A stretch of 64,000 nt of DNA, taken from the NCBI RefSeq assembly GCF_900450705.1, contig NZ_UGHK01000001.1, forward strand, positions 310,001 to 374,000. Reading direction: 5' to 3'. The position numbers were made by a program, and so were the translations under genes. Under the pieces are notes generated by a model. It was not told where the DNA came from. It worked only from the letters and a program-made list of their open reading frames with translations, and did no database searches. This document shows, piece by piece, positions 36,355 to 46,622 of the stretch. Every line of letters starts with the position of its first letter. Positions within the stretch are counted from its first letter, which is position 1. This stretch comes from Avibacterium paragallinarum (GTDB lineage: Bacteria > Pseudomonadota > Gammaproteobacteria > Enterobacterales > Pasteurellaceae).

Positions 36355-36431
36355 TGAGAATTTCCTGAAAGATAATTGAGAGAAAAATAGCTAAAAGGGG
36401 CGTTACACACCCCAGTTAGCTAAATGAACAA

Positions 36432-37796
36432 TTAGCCACGCACGGCTTTTAACGCGTCAGCAACAGATTGCGTAAAGCGTTTGATTAATTCTTCACATTC
36501 CGCTTGGGTGATGATGAGTGGGCAAAGCAGACGCACCACGTTACCACCACGACCGCCACGTTCTAACAATAACTTATTGTTAAAGCAGGCTTTTTGGATT
36601 GCCGCAGCCAGTTCGCCATCTGCTGGATAAGCACCAATGCGATCTTGTGGTTTACGCTCATCAACAATCTCAATCCCGATCATTAAACCACGGCCACGCA
36701 CGTTGCCGATACAAGGATATTGCTGAGCGAGTTTTTTCAATTCAGTTTGTAAGAAATCCCCACGTTCCACCGCATTTTGTGCGAGGTTTTGCTCACGCAT
36801 AATTTTGAGTGAAGCATAGCCTGTTGCCATTGCCATTTGGTTACCGCGGAAAGTTCCTGTGTGTCCTGCTGGCTGCCACGCGTCAAATTCTTTGCGAATG
36901 GCTAGCACGGCTAATGGTAAACTTCCACCTACCGCTTTTGACATCACCACGATGTCAGGCTCAATGCCCGCGTGTTCAAAGGCAAACATTTTACCTGAAC
37001 GGCAGAAGCCCGCTTGTACTTCATCTAGAATTAACACAATGCCGTGTTTTTTAGTCACTTCACGGATTTTTTGTAACCATTTCACTGGCGCAGTAACCAC
37101 ACCGCCTTCCCCTTGAATGGCTTCAAGAATCACGGCTGCAGGTTTTACCACACCGCTTTCAACGTCTTCAATAAAGTTTTCAAAATAATAGGTTAAAGCA
37201 TCAACACCTGCTTCACCACCTAAGCCTAATGGACAACGATATTCGTGCGGATAAGGCATAAATTGCACGCCTGCCATTAAGTTTTGTACCGCGTTTTTCG
37301 CGTTTAAGTTGCCTGTCATCGCCAATGAACCGTGGGTCATTCCGTGGTAACCACCAGAGAATGCGATAACATTACCACGCCCCGTGTAAGTTTTAGCAAG
37401 TTTTACCGCTGCTTCTGTGCCATCAGCACCAGAAGGGCCACAGAATTGCAAGCGATACTGATCTTTCGGGAAGAAAGAAAGCAGTTCTTCGGTAAATGCG
37501 TCTTTTAATGGCGTGGTTAAATCTAATGTATGAAGCGGTAAACCACTGCTTAATACGTCTTGAATAGCTTGGATCACCGCTGGGTGATTATGCCCGAGGG
37601 CTAATGTTCCTGCACCAGCTAAGCAATCTAAATATTCATTCCCTTCCACATCCGTTACCCAGCAGCCTTTGGCTTTGGCAATGGCGAGAGGGAGTTTGCG
37701 AGGATAACTACGAACGTTTGATTCCATCGCATTTTGACGGTTGAGATAATAATCGTTAGTTGCGTTGTTGATTGGATTTACAGGCGTGTTTGTCAT
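36432..37796 (-). CDS. dat: L-2,4-diaminobutyrate--2-oxoglutarate aminotransferase
   Basis: Makes L-2,4-diaminobutyrate from aspartate semialdehyde using glutamate as amino donor. A class III aminotransferase of 454 residues with [60 protein letters not shown] and the PLP lysine in [15 protein letters not shown]. First gene of dat-ddc. A GAAGG ribosome site is about ten bases before the ATG. The leader carries a terminator-like hairpin at 37823-37868, so attenuation is possible. Confidence 0.95.
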   Translation of the reverse strand: MTNTPVNPINNATNDYYLNRQNAMESNVRSYPRKLPLAIAKAKGCWVTDVEGNEYLDCLAGAGTLALGHNHPAVIQAIQDVLSSGLPLHTLDLTTPLKDAFTEELLSFFPKDQYRLQFCGPSGADGTEAAVKLAKTYTGRGNVIAFSGGYHGMTHGSLAMTGNLNAKNAVQNLMAGVQFMPYPHEYRCPLGLGGEAGVDALTYYFENFIEDVESGVVKPAAVILEAIQGEGGVVTAPVKWLQKIREVTKKHGIVLILDEVQAGFCRSGKMFAFEHAGIEPDIVVMSKAVGGSLPLAVLAIRKEFDAWQPAGHTGTFRGNQMAMATGYASLKIMREQNLAQNAVERGDFLQTELKKLAQQYPCIGNVRGRGLMIGIEIVDERKPQDRIGAYPADGELAAAIQKACFNNKLLLERGGRGGNVVRLLCPLIITQAECEELIKRFTQSVADALKAVRG

Positions 37797-37822
37797 TTAA
37801 TCTATACCTTCAATAGGAGGTT

Positions 37823-37868
37823 AAAAAAATAAGTCGGGTGCCTTGCGGGAAGCCTAAGCTTTCTTATT
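37823..37868 (-). terminator. Terminator-like hairpin in the dat leader (possible attenuator)
   Basis: On the minus strand, arms AATAAG and CTTATT enclose a GC-richer region with further pairing (CTT-GCGGG-AAG), followed at once by seven T (37823-37829). It ends 26 bp before the dat ATG, so it interrupts any transcript arriving from upstream. Confidence 0.5.
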
Positions 37869-37911
37869 CTCAAAATAAGATGCCATGGGGCATTTTGACT
37901 CGCTACTTATT

Positions 37912-37934
37912 AAAAAAAGCGTTTCAGCTTTTTT
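37912..37934 (-). terminator. AT-rich terminator after the yhbP pseudogene
   Basis: On the minus strand arms AAAAAAGC and GCTTTTTT surround six bases, a weak intrinsic terminator. The region 37797-38057 otherwise contains a short ATGCC/GGCAT stem and no gene. Confidence 0.5.
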
Positions 37935-38057
37935 ATTTTTTCCAATTTGGAAAACAGAGATTTCGTAAAGCCGAAGCCCTACAAAAGACGGCATATAGTA
38001 CCCTTTTTTGCTAGAAAGAAAAGCAATTTTTGTGAGTTTGGGGAAAATAATCAAAAA

Positions 38058-38495
38058 TTACACCGCACTTTCTCTTTTCCAGTAAGTTTTCTGGGCAAAA
38101 ACGAATTTATTGCTGGTATGTTTGATTTCATCAAGCTCAATTTTCCATAAATCCGTGTTCATTAAACGTGCAAAGGGGTAACGCTCATAATAGCGTTTAA
38201 GGGCAGATTTTCAGGTATCTTCATTAAGCAAAATGGCACGCCCTTTAAATTGCACGCCTTCAATCTCGCTCACTTGATCCGTTTGAGTAGCGATCGTGCC
38301 AACAACCAGATCACTTTGCCGCATAATTTGTGCATGTTGGGTGGAAAGGGAAGAAAAGAAGATCAAGCTGATATTGCTGTCATCAAACACATAAAAGCAG
38401 TTGGCTGCCCAAAAGCCTTGTACGCTATGTACGGCAATGCTCATCACTGTTTGTTGTTGCAAAAATTGTTGGATATTATCTAGAAGTTTTATCAT
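38058..38495 (-). pseudogene. yhbP: YhbP-like (UPF0306) flavin-fold protein with internal stop
   Basis: The 146-codon frame is continuous from ATG at 38495 to TAA at 38058 except for one in-frame TGA at 38211-38213 (codon 95, after LLNEDT). Both sides match YhbP: SVQGFWAANCFYVFDDSNIS, HAQIMRQ, GVQFKGRA before the stop and RYYERYPFARLM, LWKIELDEIKHT, FAQKTYWKR after it. The stop can arise from an Arg codon (CGA to TGA) by a single change. YhbP is a small PNPOx-fold protein of unknown function. The 94-residue product would lack the C-terminal third. A sequencing error cannot be excluded. Confidence 0.85.
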
Positions 38496-38526
38496 AAAGA
38501 AAAATGCCCCGAAAGACAGGGCATTG
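38496..38526 (-). terminator. Terminator of the hem operon
   Basis: On the minus strand ATGCCCTGTCTTTCGGGGCA folds into a stem with an adjoining TTTTTC run, directly after the hemY stop. Confidence 0.8.
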
Positions 38527-38534
38527 GGTTTACC

Positions 38535-39827
38535 TTAAGGATTTTTAGCTTCTGTGGTTTGTGCAAGTGCGGTGGAATTTTCTGGCGTTTTTTCCTTTTC
38601 TTCAGGGGCTAAGTTTTGCACCGACATAGCAGATTTCAAACTTTCTTGCTGAAGTTGTTTAGCCAATTCATTTTCACCGTTTTGCTCAAACACATAGGTT
38701 GCCATTGTCATATCATTTGGTTCAAGCTGTGATTTATTTTCCAGCACTTTCTTAAATGCGTCACTCGCTTTAGCAAATTCACCATTACGCACATACAAAT
38801 AGCCTAAAGCACGGTTTGTACAACAACAGCCTTGATCTTTACTTTGTTTCGCCCGTTTTTCCATAATTTTCAGCAATTTACTGTTATCTACTGGTTGAAC
38901 ACGGGTAATTTGCGTGCAAAGTTGTTGTGCCAGTGGGCTGTTGTCGTCCACTTTTTTCAAGACTTCTAAGATCAATTTATAGGCGGTTTCGTGATCATCA
39001 CTGTCAATTAAACGGCGAATTAATCCCACTTTCACATAAAGATCATTTTGACGTTTACGCGGTTGATCGTCCCACCATTTAAGCAAGCCGTCCACGCCTT
39101 CTTCATTCATTTTTTCATCAAGTAAGCCATCTTCAACACGATGTTGTAAGGTGGTAAATTCTTTGTCGGAATAAAGCCCTGATTTTTCCACTTGATCCAA
39201 AATTTTATCCAAGGCTTCGAAAGCGTGAGATTTTAAATAAATATTTACTGCTAGTTTTAACACTTCCTTATTACGGCTTGTCATCTCAAGCAAGCTGTCA
39301 ATAGCACTGCGTGCGGCAGGTAATTTATTTTGCTGTAACAAAATTCGCGTGCGTGCAATCTCGACAAGCAGATTATCCGTGCCAGCCAGTTCGGTCGCTT
39401 TGATAAGGTAACGGTTAGCACTAAATTCATCACCACGCTGTTGGGCAGCTTCGGCGGCTTTAATAAAGTTCAACACCGGCTCATCAGAATGTTTGGCGTT
39501 CTTACCAATCAATTTCTCGGCTTTAAAATATTGCCCTTCGTCCATTAGCATTAAACCTTCAAGAGTTTGTTTTTGTGCTTTAAGACGTTTACGGCGAGAG
39601 AACCAACCATAAGTGCTGTTGCTTAAACGGCCGAATTTGGTAATGATCCACTCAATACCATACACCACCGCCATTGCGATCACAAAGAAAATCACAAGGG
39701 TGGTGATGGACATTTCAATGCTGTAGCTATTAGTTTCAATCAACACATAGCCTTGTTTGCCCGATAAATAAGGGCCTGCGATTAAGCCGGCAAGTAACAC
39801 CAGCATTAAAAATAGGGTTCTAAACAT
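38535..39827 (-). CDS. hemY: HemY-like inner-membrane TPR protein
   Basis: A 430-residue protein with two N-terminal transmembrane segments (about residues 3-18 and 40-62), then a long cytoplasmic region of TPR-like helices (for example [28 protein letters not shown] and [26 protein letters not shown]). It is encoded last in hemC-hemD-hemX-hemY, as in E. coli. Despite the name its role in haem synthesis is not established; assembly or regulation is assumed. Start at 39827, with AGAGGAAA overlapping the hemX stop. The C-terminal tail is low-complexity and acidic. Confidence 0.9.
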   Translation of the reverse strand: MFRTLFLMLVLLAGLIAGPYLSGKQGYVLIETNSYSIEMSITTLVIFFVIAMAVVYGIEWIITKFGRLSNSTYGWFSRRKRLKAQKQTLEGLMLMDEGQYFKAEKLIGKNAKHSDEPVLNFIKAAEAAQQRGDEFSANRYLIKATELAGTDNLLVEIARTRILLQQNKLPAARSAIDSLLEMTSRNKEVLKLAVNIYLKSHAFEALDKILDQVEKSGLYSDKEFTTLQHRVEDGLLDEKMNEEGVDGLLKWWDDQPRKRQNDLYVKVGLIRRLIDSDDHETAYKLILEVLKKVDDNSPLAQQLCTQITRVQPVDNSKLLKIMEKRAKQSKDQGCCCTNRALGYLYVRNGEFAKASDAFKKVLENKSQLEPNDMTMATYVFEQNGENELAKQLQQESLKSAMSVQNLAPEEKEKTPENSTALAQTTEAKNP

Positions 39828-39838
39828 TGCTATTTCCT

Positions 39839-41353
39839 CTACTGTTGTGGGGCTTCAGATTCTGGTGATTTTTCTACCGCACTTTTGTTTTCGTTGTTTG
39901 GTGTTTCGTTGCTTGAGCTGTCGCTATTTTGTTCCGCACTATTCGCTTCTGCCGCGGCGTTCACTGATTCGGCTGGGCTTTCAGTTTTGATTTCTTCTGT
40001 ATTTTCTTTTGCGACCTCTTTATCAACAGAAAGCTCAATTTTTTGTACTTCTTGCGATGGTTTGTTTAGCAATTTATCAAGTAAATTCAAGCTGTTAAGA
40101 TGGTTTGGCACATCAACATAGATAGATTGATCTGCCAATTCATCAATTTCATTTAAGAAATTTTGTGCGACTTCGGTATTGGTATCAAAATAACTTCTCA
40201 CCCAAGAGGCAACCATTTCTAAAGACTGCTTATAAAGGTCATTTTGCTGACGAGGCACAGCCATAATTGCGAGCTGTAAACGCAGACGAATGTTCTCACG
40301 CAAATAAATATCTTGGTTTGGTGCAAGCAAGGCACGGCTATCGGCATTTTTTGGTGTAATGCGGATAAAATGATTCAAAAAAGACACCGCACTTTTTTCT
40401 GCATTTTCTTTCCAATCGTCCCAAGAACCACTTAATTTTTCGTTAGCGGGATTTGGATCATCAAAATTTACATTTAGCACGGTTAATTCATCCACGTTGT
40501 TCGCAAGCTGTGAAAGACGCTGCATAATGGCATTTTGATCGATGTTATTAACGGATAAGAGTTGCTTTAAATCGCTATTAATGGCAGTACGCACATTGAT
40601 AACGCGAGGATCAGACACTTTACTCAGAGTTTCATCTGCTACTTTTAATAGCGAAACCGCGGTATCCACATCATTATCCAGCACTAATTTACGTAACGCA
40701 TTGTTTAATAAGAAATCCGCTTCAGACAGTAACCAATCATTCGGCTGAGCAGCTTTTTGGGCGTTGCTCAACGTGCTGACTTGGCTTTGCAGAGCGGTGA
40801 TTTGTTGCTCTTTAATGGCAACCATTTTTTCTAACGCGATGAGTTTTTCATTAGTGGCTTGGCTGGTTTCCGTCAGTTGTGCGATTTTCGATTGAGCTTG
40901 TTTCAATGTCGCCAACTCGCTATCCATCAAACCTTGCACATTAGCAGGCACAGCACGCTGTTCTAAGGCGGTGAGTCTGCCTTGCACTTGTGTTAAATGC
41001 TGTTCAGCAAAATAATAGCCCGCCCCGCCTAAACCTAAGGCGACGAGTAAAGCCCAAATAGCAATACCTTTGCCCCCTTTTTTGACGATCACCCTTTCAG
41101 CTTGAACAGGTGGTTCATTGATTATATTCGTTTGTTTTTCTTGCATTGGCTGTTCCTTTGTATTGTCTTGGGTTTGGGCATTGTCTATTGCGTTGTTTTC
41201 TTGCATCTCAGTTTGCGTCTCAGTGTTTTCCTCTATTTTTGCATCTACTGTTGCTTCTGCCTCAGTATCGGGCTGAGCGTTATCCGCTGTGCTATGTTGC
41301 GTATTCTCCGTAACGGGATTCTGCCCCGCTTTTTTTGCCTGATATTTAGCCAT
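39839..41353 (-). CDS. hemX: HemX family protein
   Basis: A single-pass membrane protein of unclear function, often annotated as a uroporphyrinogen-III methyltransferase but without its motifs. Start at 41353 ([10 protein letters not shown]) because AAGGA lies properly upstream; the longer frame to 41437 has no ribosome site. Residues 1-90 are rich in Glu, Thr, Gln and Asn, a transmembrane helix ([20 protein letters not shown]) follows, then a coiled coil (about 115-190) and a helical periplasmic domain. The C-terminal 60 residues are again acidic low complexity. 504 residues, longer than E. coli HemX because of both tails. Confidence 0.88.
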   Translation of the reverse strand: MAKYQAKKAGQNPVTENTQHSTADNAQPDTEAEATVDAKIEENTETQTEMQENNAIDNAQTQDNTKEQPMQEKQTNIINEPPVQAERVIVKKGGKGIAIWALLVALGLGGAGYYFAEQHLTQVQGRLTALEQRAVPANVQGLMDSELATLKQAQSKIAQLTETSQATNEKLIALEKMVAIKEQQITALQSQVSTLSNAQKAAQPNDWLLSEADFLLNNALRKLVLDNDVDTAVSLLKVADETLSKVSDPRVINVRTAINSDLKQLLSVNNIDQNAIMQRLSQLANNVDELTVLNVNFDDPNPANEKLSGSWDDWKENAEKSAVSFLNHFIRITPKNADSRALLAPNQDIYLRENIRLRLQLAIMAVPRQQNDLYKQSLEMVASWVRSYFDTNTEVAQNFLNEIDELADQSIYVDVPNHLNSLNLLDKLLNKPSQEVQKIELSVDKEVAKENTEEIKTESPAESVNAAAEANSAEQNSDSSSNETPNNENKSAVEKSPESEAPQQ

Positions 41354-41372
41354 AATGTATTCCTTATGATTG

Positions 41373-42125
41373 TCAAAACGAATTAGGTTGCAATAAGGTG
41401 GCGAGCAAGGTGGGATTGTCGGCTCGAGGGGAAACAATCACCTTTTCCCAGCCCATTGCGTGAGCAAGATGTTTCAGACGTTTGCTCACGGTAATTACAC
41501 TGCAAGAGGTTAGCCAATTATGTTCATTTTTTGGCACAAAATCCAGCAATGACGATAAAATTTCTGCACTGGTGACAATAATTCGGTTGATTCCTGCCCG
41601 TTTCAGCATACTGGTTTGTTCCGCCTTGTCATAGCTGATCGGCTCACGGCGATAACATTCTAAGGTATGAATGGTCGCTCCTCGTAGAATAGCTTGCTCA
41701 GCGAAAAACGCTCGCCCGCCATTGCCACGCAAAATCAGCACATTTTTCCCTTGTAAATCTGCCATTGCGGGCAAGGCTAGCACCCCCTCGCTGGTTTCTT
41801 GTGCAAAGGGATAGGCAATGCTCCGTTCTGTTTGACTGGCAAATGCCAACGCGGTTCGCCGTCCAACGGTAAAATAATGTAAATCCTCCCGCCAGGGAAA
41901 GCCCGCTTGTTGCAAGGTTTGATCACTATAACGAATGGCATTTTGCGACACAATGAACACATAATCCCCTGCGTTGAGCTGGTTTAACTGGCGGGGAAGC
42001 TGGTTGAGTTCCGCCCCTGCTTGAATGGAAAACAGCGGCATATACAAGGCGGCAATGCCCGCTTTGTTAAGCATTGCGAGAAGCTGTGTGCCTTTTTCAT
42101 CAGGACGGGTAATTAACACTGCCAT
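41373..42125 (-). CDS. hemD: Uroporphyrinogen-III synthase
   Basis: Cyclises hydroxymethylbilane to uroporphyrinogen III with inversion of ring D, in the cytoplasm. The protein begins MAVLITRPDEKGTQLL; the start at 42125 has AAAAGG eight bases upstream, while the upstream in-frame extension (to 42197) overlaps hemC and is not conserved. A two-lobed fold is suggested by FIVSQNAIRYSDQTL, YFTVGRRTALAF, VLILRGNGGRAFFAE, TLECYRRE and RIIVTSAEILSSLL. 250 residues. The sequence of this enzyme family varies strongly, so position after hemC is an important part of the call. Confidence 0.92.
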   Translation of the reverse strand: MAVLITRPDEKGTQLLAMLNKAGIAALYMPLFSIQAGAELNQLPRQLNQLNAGDYVFIVSQNAIRYSDQTLQQAGFPWREDLHYFTVGRRTALAFASQTERSIAYPFAQETSEGVLALPAMADLQGKNVLILRGNGGRAFFAEQAILRGATIHTLECYRREPISYDKAEQTSMLKRAGINRIIVTSAEILSSLLDFVPKNEHNWLTSCSVITVSKRLKHLAHAMGWEKVIVSPRADNPTLLATLLQPNSF

Positions 42126-42159
42126 TTGCCTTTTCCCATAAAAATAAGGTGAAAAACCG

Positions 42160-42168
42160 ACCGCACTT
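42160..42168 (-). repeat. DNA uptake signal core between hemC and hemD
   Basis: ACCGCACTT (AAGTGCGGT on the minus strand), ending one base before the hemC stop codon. Confidence 0.9.
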
Positions 42169-43098
42169 TTACACGCCGAGCGTGCGTAAAATGTCATCTG
42201 CCCCTTGTTGTAAGAGGCGTTCTGCCACTTGCACGCCTAATTGGTGCGAATTTTGCACCGCACTTTGTGCTTCGGCACGAATAATTTGGCTACCATCAAC
42301 CTTGCCCACTAAGGCTTTAAGATACAGTTGATCGCCACGAACCACCGCATAGCCGCCAATCGGCACTTGGCAACCGCCTTGTAAGTGGTGATTCATTGCT
42401 CGCTCAGCCAAAACGCATGCGGTGGTTTCGGGGTCAGCAAGGGGGGCTAGCAATTGTTGTACCGCGACATCATCAAAACGGCACTCAATTCCCACTGCAC
42501 CTTGCCCCGCTGCGGGGAGCGAGGTTTCGGTATCAATAAAAGAGGCGATGCGATCTGCCATTTCGAGCCGAATTAAGCCCGCCGCGGCGAGGATAATCGC
42601 GTCATAATCGCCGTTATCTAATTTGCTTAAACGCGTCCCCACATTGCCGCGTAACGATTGAATTTTTAAATCAGGGCGTAAGGCTTTGAGCTGGCATTGA
42701 CGGCGTAGGCTTGATGTGCCAACCACCGCTCCCGCAGGGAGTTCTGCTAAAGTGCGATAAGTGTTAGACACAAAAGCATCTCGCGGCTCTTCGCGTTTGC
42801 AAATCACGCTTAATCCTAAACCAGCGGGAAAGGTCATCGGCACATCTTTCATTGAATGTACCGCAATGTCGGCTTCGCCTGTTAATAACGCATTTTCTAA
42901 TTCTTTGACAAATAAGCCTTTTCCACCAATTTTTGCCAGTGGCGTATCTAAAATTACATCGCCTTTGGTTACCATTGGAACCAGTTCCACTTGCAGGTTC
43001 GGATAAAGCTGGGTTAAACGATCTTTAATGTAATTTGCTTGCCATAAGGCTAAGGGGCTACGGCGAGTTGCAATTTTGAGCAAAGTTTTTGTTGTCAT
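42169..43098 (-). CDS. hemC: Hydroxymethylbilane synthase (porphobilinogen deaminase)
   Basis: Polymerises four porphobilinogen molecules into hydroxymethylbilane; cytoplasmic. 309 residues with [33 protein letters not shown] (catalytic region), [38 protein letters not shown] and the dipyrromethane-cofactor cysteine in [13 protein letters not shown]. First gene of hemCDXY and divergent from cyaA, the E. coli arrangement. Its presence with hemD implies haem synthesis, at least from porphobilinogen onward. Confidence 0.97.
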   Translation of the reverse strand: MTTKTLLKIATRRSPLALWQANYIKDRLTQLYPNLQVELVPMVTKGDVILDTPLAKIGGKGLFVKELENALLTGEADIAVHSMKDVPMTFPAGLGLSVICKREEPRDAFVSNTYRTLAELPAGAVVGTSSLRRQCQLKALRPDLKIQSLRGNVGTRLSKLDNGDYDAIILAAAGLIRLEMADRIASFIDTETSLPAAGQGAVGIECRFDDVAVQQLLAPLADPETTACVLAERAMNHHLQGGCQVPIGGYAVVRGDQLYLKALVGKVDGSQIIRAEAQSAVQNSHQLGVQVAERLLQQGADDILRTLGV

Positions 43099-43277
43099 TA
43101 TGCCAAAAATCAGATTAGAAATAGTTGGCTTATCCTATCACTGTTACTGAAAAATGTCAGTTTTCATTTAATTTTTTTGCTTTCAGACGGGGCAAGTGAT
43201 AGAGTAATACTTCGGTTTTTCCTGCACAATTGTGAGGAAATTCTTCAATTATCATTCTCTTTTTCCTAGGATATAAA

Positions 43278-45770
43278 TTGAATTACGACATCAATAGTGC
43301 AAAAAAGCAAGTTGAATATTTGGATAAACGTCGCATTGAGCGAGCAATTTCAGGCAGCTCGCCACAATTTAATCAAGTTTTCCAAACCATTTCATTGTTG
43401 TTGCACTTAAATCACAGTGCATTGCCGGGCTATATTGAAAACGCCCCAGCAGGGATTGCTGATTTTGTGTTATCGGATTACCAACAGGATTTTCTCGCTC
43501 GTCAATTTAATTTAACCTTAGCGGAAGCGGAAAACTCGCCGTTTTCGCACCGCACTTTTTTCCCTATTCTTGGCGTGTATGTGATGGGCAGTATCGCCTC
43601 CATTAGCCAAACGTCCGCATCAGATCTGGATATTTGGGTGTGTCATCATCAGCAAATCAGCCCAACAGATCGCGATATGCTACGCCAAAAATTATTGGCA
43701 TTGCAGGAATGGGCGATCTCACTTGGGGTTGAAATCAGCTTATATTTAATCGATCAGCAACGCTTCCGCTGTATCCGCTATGCCGATCCGCTCACCGCTG
43801 AAAATTGTGGCTCAGCTCAATATATGCTGCTGCTTGATGAATTTTATCGTTCTGCCATTCGCTTAGCGGGCAAGCCCTTGTTGTGGCTTCATTTAGCCGT
43901 GGAAAAGGAAAAAGAGTATGAAAATGAAGTACATCGCTTAATTGAAGAAAAGATCATTGATCCCAATGATTGGGTGGATTTTGGTGGCTTGGGGGCGTTG
44001 TCTGCTAATGAATATTTCGGGGCAAGTCTATGGCAACTCTATAAAGGGATCGATTCACCTTATAAATCAGTGTTGAAAATTTTGCTTTTGGAAACCTATT
44101 CCGTTGATTATCCCGACACTTATTTAATTGCTCAAGAATTTAAAGCTCGTTTATTGAGTGGGGATAAAAAACATCATTTTGATCCTTACCTCACAATGTT
44201 GGAACGAGTAACTAATTATTTAATTCACACTAACGACCTCCGCCGCTTGGAATTTGTTCGTCGTTGTTTTTACATTAAAGCCAATGAATACAACGTCAAA
44301 GTGAATAGACAAACGTGGCGATTAGCCCAGTTGCAAAACCTCGCTCAAACTTGGGGCTGGTCAAATGCCTTAGTACAGGAACTTAATCAGCGACCTTATT
44401 GGAAAATAAAACGAGTAAAAGAAAGCCATAATAATCTGATTAAATTTTTAATGTTTAGCTATCGGCATTTAATGCAATTTGCCCGCAAATATAAGGTCAA
44501 TTCCAGCATAATGCCGCAAGATATTAGCATTCTAACCCGCAAACTTTACACTGCCTTTGAAGAATTACCGGGCAAAATTACTTTGCTCAATACGATGATT
44601 TCTTCTGATCTCTCAGAAAATACCATCACATTTATTGAGGTCAAAAACAACCGCACTTTTAAAGACGGCTGGTATTTGGTGAATCAAACCCCAGACATTC
44701 GTGGTTTTGAGCAACAACGCTATGTAGAATACAGTGAAAATCTCAACAAATTAGTGGCGTGGGCGTATTTCAACCGATTGCTCACGCCGAAAACGGAGCT
44801 GTACATTTTCAGCCCGAACGTGGATTTAGCCAAGCTCCGCCAATTTGTTACCAATTTGCGTTTATCCCTACCTGCCACCGTGCCAGTAGCAAGTAATGAG
44901 GAATTAAACCACAGTTGCGAGATCAAAAATTTGGTGGTGTCGATTAATCTTACCCGTGATCCAACTCGCCATTTGTCTGAAGCCAAAGCTACCATTGTTG
45001 CCAGCGATCTGTTCAGCTTTGGACCTGATGAAGAAAGTTTAGTGGGCAGCATTGATCTCACCTATCGCAATTTATGGAATGAAATCCGCACCTTGCATTT
45101 TGAAGGTCCAAATGCCATTTTATTGGCATTAAAAGTCCTCTCGAATAAAATTTATCGCGGAGCAACTTCACCACAAAGCGTGAATGTCTTTTGTTACAGC
45201 AAATATTATCAAAAAACCTTACGCAATATTGTTACAGCTCTGATTAATAAATGTATTAATATTCAAGTAGGTATTAGCGATATACCGCAAAATAATCTAT
45301 TACGTGTTGCTGGAAAAAACTGGCAATTCTTCTTTGAAGAGCGAGGTATTAGCCTACAGGAAGTGCAAAATATTTCATTAATCGATAATGCCGATTTTGA
45401 TGTGGAACCACAAGATATTATTGATAATACCGTGCTTCCTCAAACACGTCATCAATATCCTTATGAAATTGATACCTTTGCTAGTGAAGGTTTTTTACAG
45501 TTTTTCTTTGAAAATAATTTAGATAAAACCTTTAATGTTTATATTTTAGATGAAAAAAATCATATCGAAATTTATCGCAATTGTGAGGGGGAAAAAGAGC
45601 AAAAAATTCAAGAGATAAATTATATTTATCAATCAGCGGGGTTGGATGGAAACGAAAATCCGTATAAAATTGTGCCAAAAAATTTCAACTATCCACAGTT
45701 TTATCAAATATTACCTAGTGCAAATGGAATAAAAATTGTGCCGTTTTTTAGTCATTTGGTGTCATCATAA
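43278..45770 (+). CDS. cyaA: Class I adenylate cyclase
   Basis: Makes cAMP from ATP for CRP-dependent catabolite and competence control. The start is a TTG at 43278, preceded by AGGATATAAA; enterobacterial cyaA also uses TTG, which limits translation. The N-terminal catalytic half contains VMGSIASISQTSASDLDIWVCHH, with the Gly-Ser and Asp-x-Asp nucleotidyltransferase motif near residues 100-115. The C-terminal half is the regulatory region that responds to EIIA-Glc. 830 residues against 848 in E. coli. It is transcribed away from hemC and followed after 10 bp by narP. Confidence 0.95.
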   Translation: MNYDINSAKKQVEYLDKRRIERAISGSSPQFNQVFQTISLLLHLNHSALPGYIENAPAGIADFVLSDYQQDFLARQFNLTLAEAENSPFSHRTFFPILGVYVMGSIASISQTSASDLDIWVCHHQQISPTDRDMLRQKLLALQEWAISLGVEISLYLIDQQRFRCIRYADPLTAENCGSAQYMLLLDEFYRSAIRLAGKPLLWLHLAVEKEKEYENEVHRLIEEKIIDPNDWVDFGGLGALSANEYFGASLWQLYKGIDSPYKSVLKILLLETYSVDYPDTYLIAQEFKARLLSGDKKHHFDPYLTMLERVTNYLIHTNDLRRLEFVRRCFYIKANEYNVKVNRQTWRLAQLQNLAQTWGWSNALVQELNQRPYWKIKRVKESHNNLIKFLMFSYRHLMQFARKYKVNSSIMPQDISILTRKLYTAFEELPGKITLLNTMISSDLSENTITFIEVKNNRTFKDGWYLVNQTPDIRGFEQQRYVEYSENLNKLVAWAYFNRLLTPKTELYIFSPNVDLAKLRQFVTNLRLSLPATVPVASNEELNHSCEIKNLVVSINLTRDPTRHLSEAKATIVASDLFSFGPDEESLVGSIDLTYRNLWNEIRTLHFEGPNAILLALKVLSNKIYRGATSPQSVNVFCYSKYYQKTLRNIVTALINKCINIQVGISDIPQNNLLRVAGKNWQFFFEERGISLQEVQNISLIDNADFDVEPQDIIDNTVLPQTRHQYPYEIDTFASEGFLQFFFENNLDKTFNVYILDEKNHIEIYRNCEGEKEQKIQEINYIYQSAGLDGNENPYKIVPKNFNYPQFYQILPSANGIKIVPFFSHLVSS

Positions 45771-45780
45771 ACAGGGGAAA

Positions 45781-46440
45781 ATGAGAAAAATGTCAGATAC
45801 AATGAAAGTTTTACTTATTGACGATCATCCATTAATACGTCGAGGCATAAAGCAACTATTAGAGTTAGACGATACGTTTAAAGTTATCGGAGATGCCAGT
45901 AATGGTACTGAAGGGATAAATATTGCATTAGCCACCTCTCCCGATTTAATTATTCTTGATTTAAATATGAAAGGTCTCTCTGGATTAGATACCTTAAAAG
46001 TATTGCGTGAAGAAGGCATTGATGCACGAATTATTATTTTAACCGTTTCAGATGCTAAAAGTGATGTTTTTGCTCTGGTCGATGCTGGTGCTGATGGTTA
46101 TCTACTAAAAGATACAGAACCTGATGTACTCCTTCAGCAAATTAAGCTAATTGCACAAGGTGAAATAATTTTGAGTGATTCAATAAAAGATTTACTCTTA
46201 GAGCAACGTCCAGAACAAAACCCAATCGAAACATTAACAGAACGAGAAATGGAAGTGCTTAAACTTATTGCAACTGGTTTATCTAATAAACAGATTGCTA
46301 CACGCCTCTTCATTTCCGAAGAAACAGTGAAGGTCCATATCCGAAATCTATTAAGAAAATTAAACGTACATTCCCGTGTTGCCGCAACAGTGCTTTACTT
46401 TGAGTATCTTGGGGGGGGGGGGAAGAATAACTCTTTCTAA
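45781..46440 (+). CDS. narP: Nitrate/nitrite response regulator NarP with a G12 tract at its 3' end
   Basis: A cytoplasmic two-component regulator, normally phosphorylated by NarQ (not in the window). The ATG at 45781 follows AGGGG. The receiver domain has the acidic pair Asp14/Asp15 (LLIDDHPLIRRGIKQLLEL), phosphoacceptor Asp60 (LIILDLNMKGLSGLD) and the lysine of YLLKDTEPD. The LuxR-type helix-turn-helix is LTEREMEVLKLIATGLSNKQIA with SEETVKVHIRNLLRKLNVHSRVAATV. After YFEYL twelve G residues (46411-46422) encode four glycines, then KNNSF and stop. A one-base change in the tract only alters the last residues (RITLSN or EE), not the conserved domains. Confidence 0.93.
   Translation: MRKMSDTMKVLLIDDHPLIRRGIKQLLELDDTFKVIGDASNGTEGINIALATSPDLIILDLNMKGLSGLDTLKVLREEGIDARIIILTVSDAKSDVFALVDAGADGYLLKDTEPDVLLQQIKLIAQGEIILSDSIKDLLLEQRPEQNPIETLTEREMEVLKLIATGLSNKQIATRLFISEETVKVHIRNLLRKLNVHSRVAATVLYFEYLGGGGKNNSF
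46411..46422 (+). repeat. Homopolymer tract of 12 G in narP
   Basis: Twelve consecutive G in an AT-rich genome, inside the last ten codons of narP. Tracts of this kind in Pasteurellaceae and Neisseria often change length by slipped-strand mispairing. Confidence 0.9.
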
Positions 46441-46462
46441 TTAAGAAAACAAGACGTTAAAC

Positions 46463-46497
46463 AAAAAGAGTGTGGTAATATTCCATACTCTTTTTTA
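46463..46497 (+). terminator. Terminator after narP
   Basis: AAAGAGTGTGG and CCATACTCTTT form a stem around TAATATT, followed by a T-run, about 20 bp past the narP stop. Confidence 0.8.
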
Positions 46498-46622
46498 TTG
46501 TTACTTCCATTTTCAGTCAGATTAAGTTTATCGAATCAATAGTAAAATATTGTCATTTATTTTATGAATGAAAAGCAGAGATATCGTTTTTCAAAAAATC
46601 GTCGTTCAAAACTACCGCACTT

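Noticed and set aside
38211..38213. Selenocysteine at the internal TGA of yhbP
   Set aside because: YhbP homologues have no cysteine or selenocysteine here, and no SECIS-like hairpin directly follows; a nonsense change is simpler.
43225..43250. CRP site in the cyaA-hemC gap (TGTGAGGAAATTCTTC)
   Set aside because: Only the left half fits; the right half matches TCACA in too few positions.
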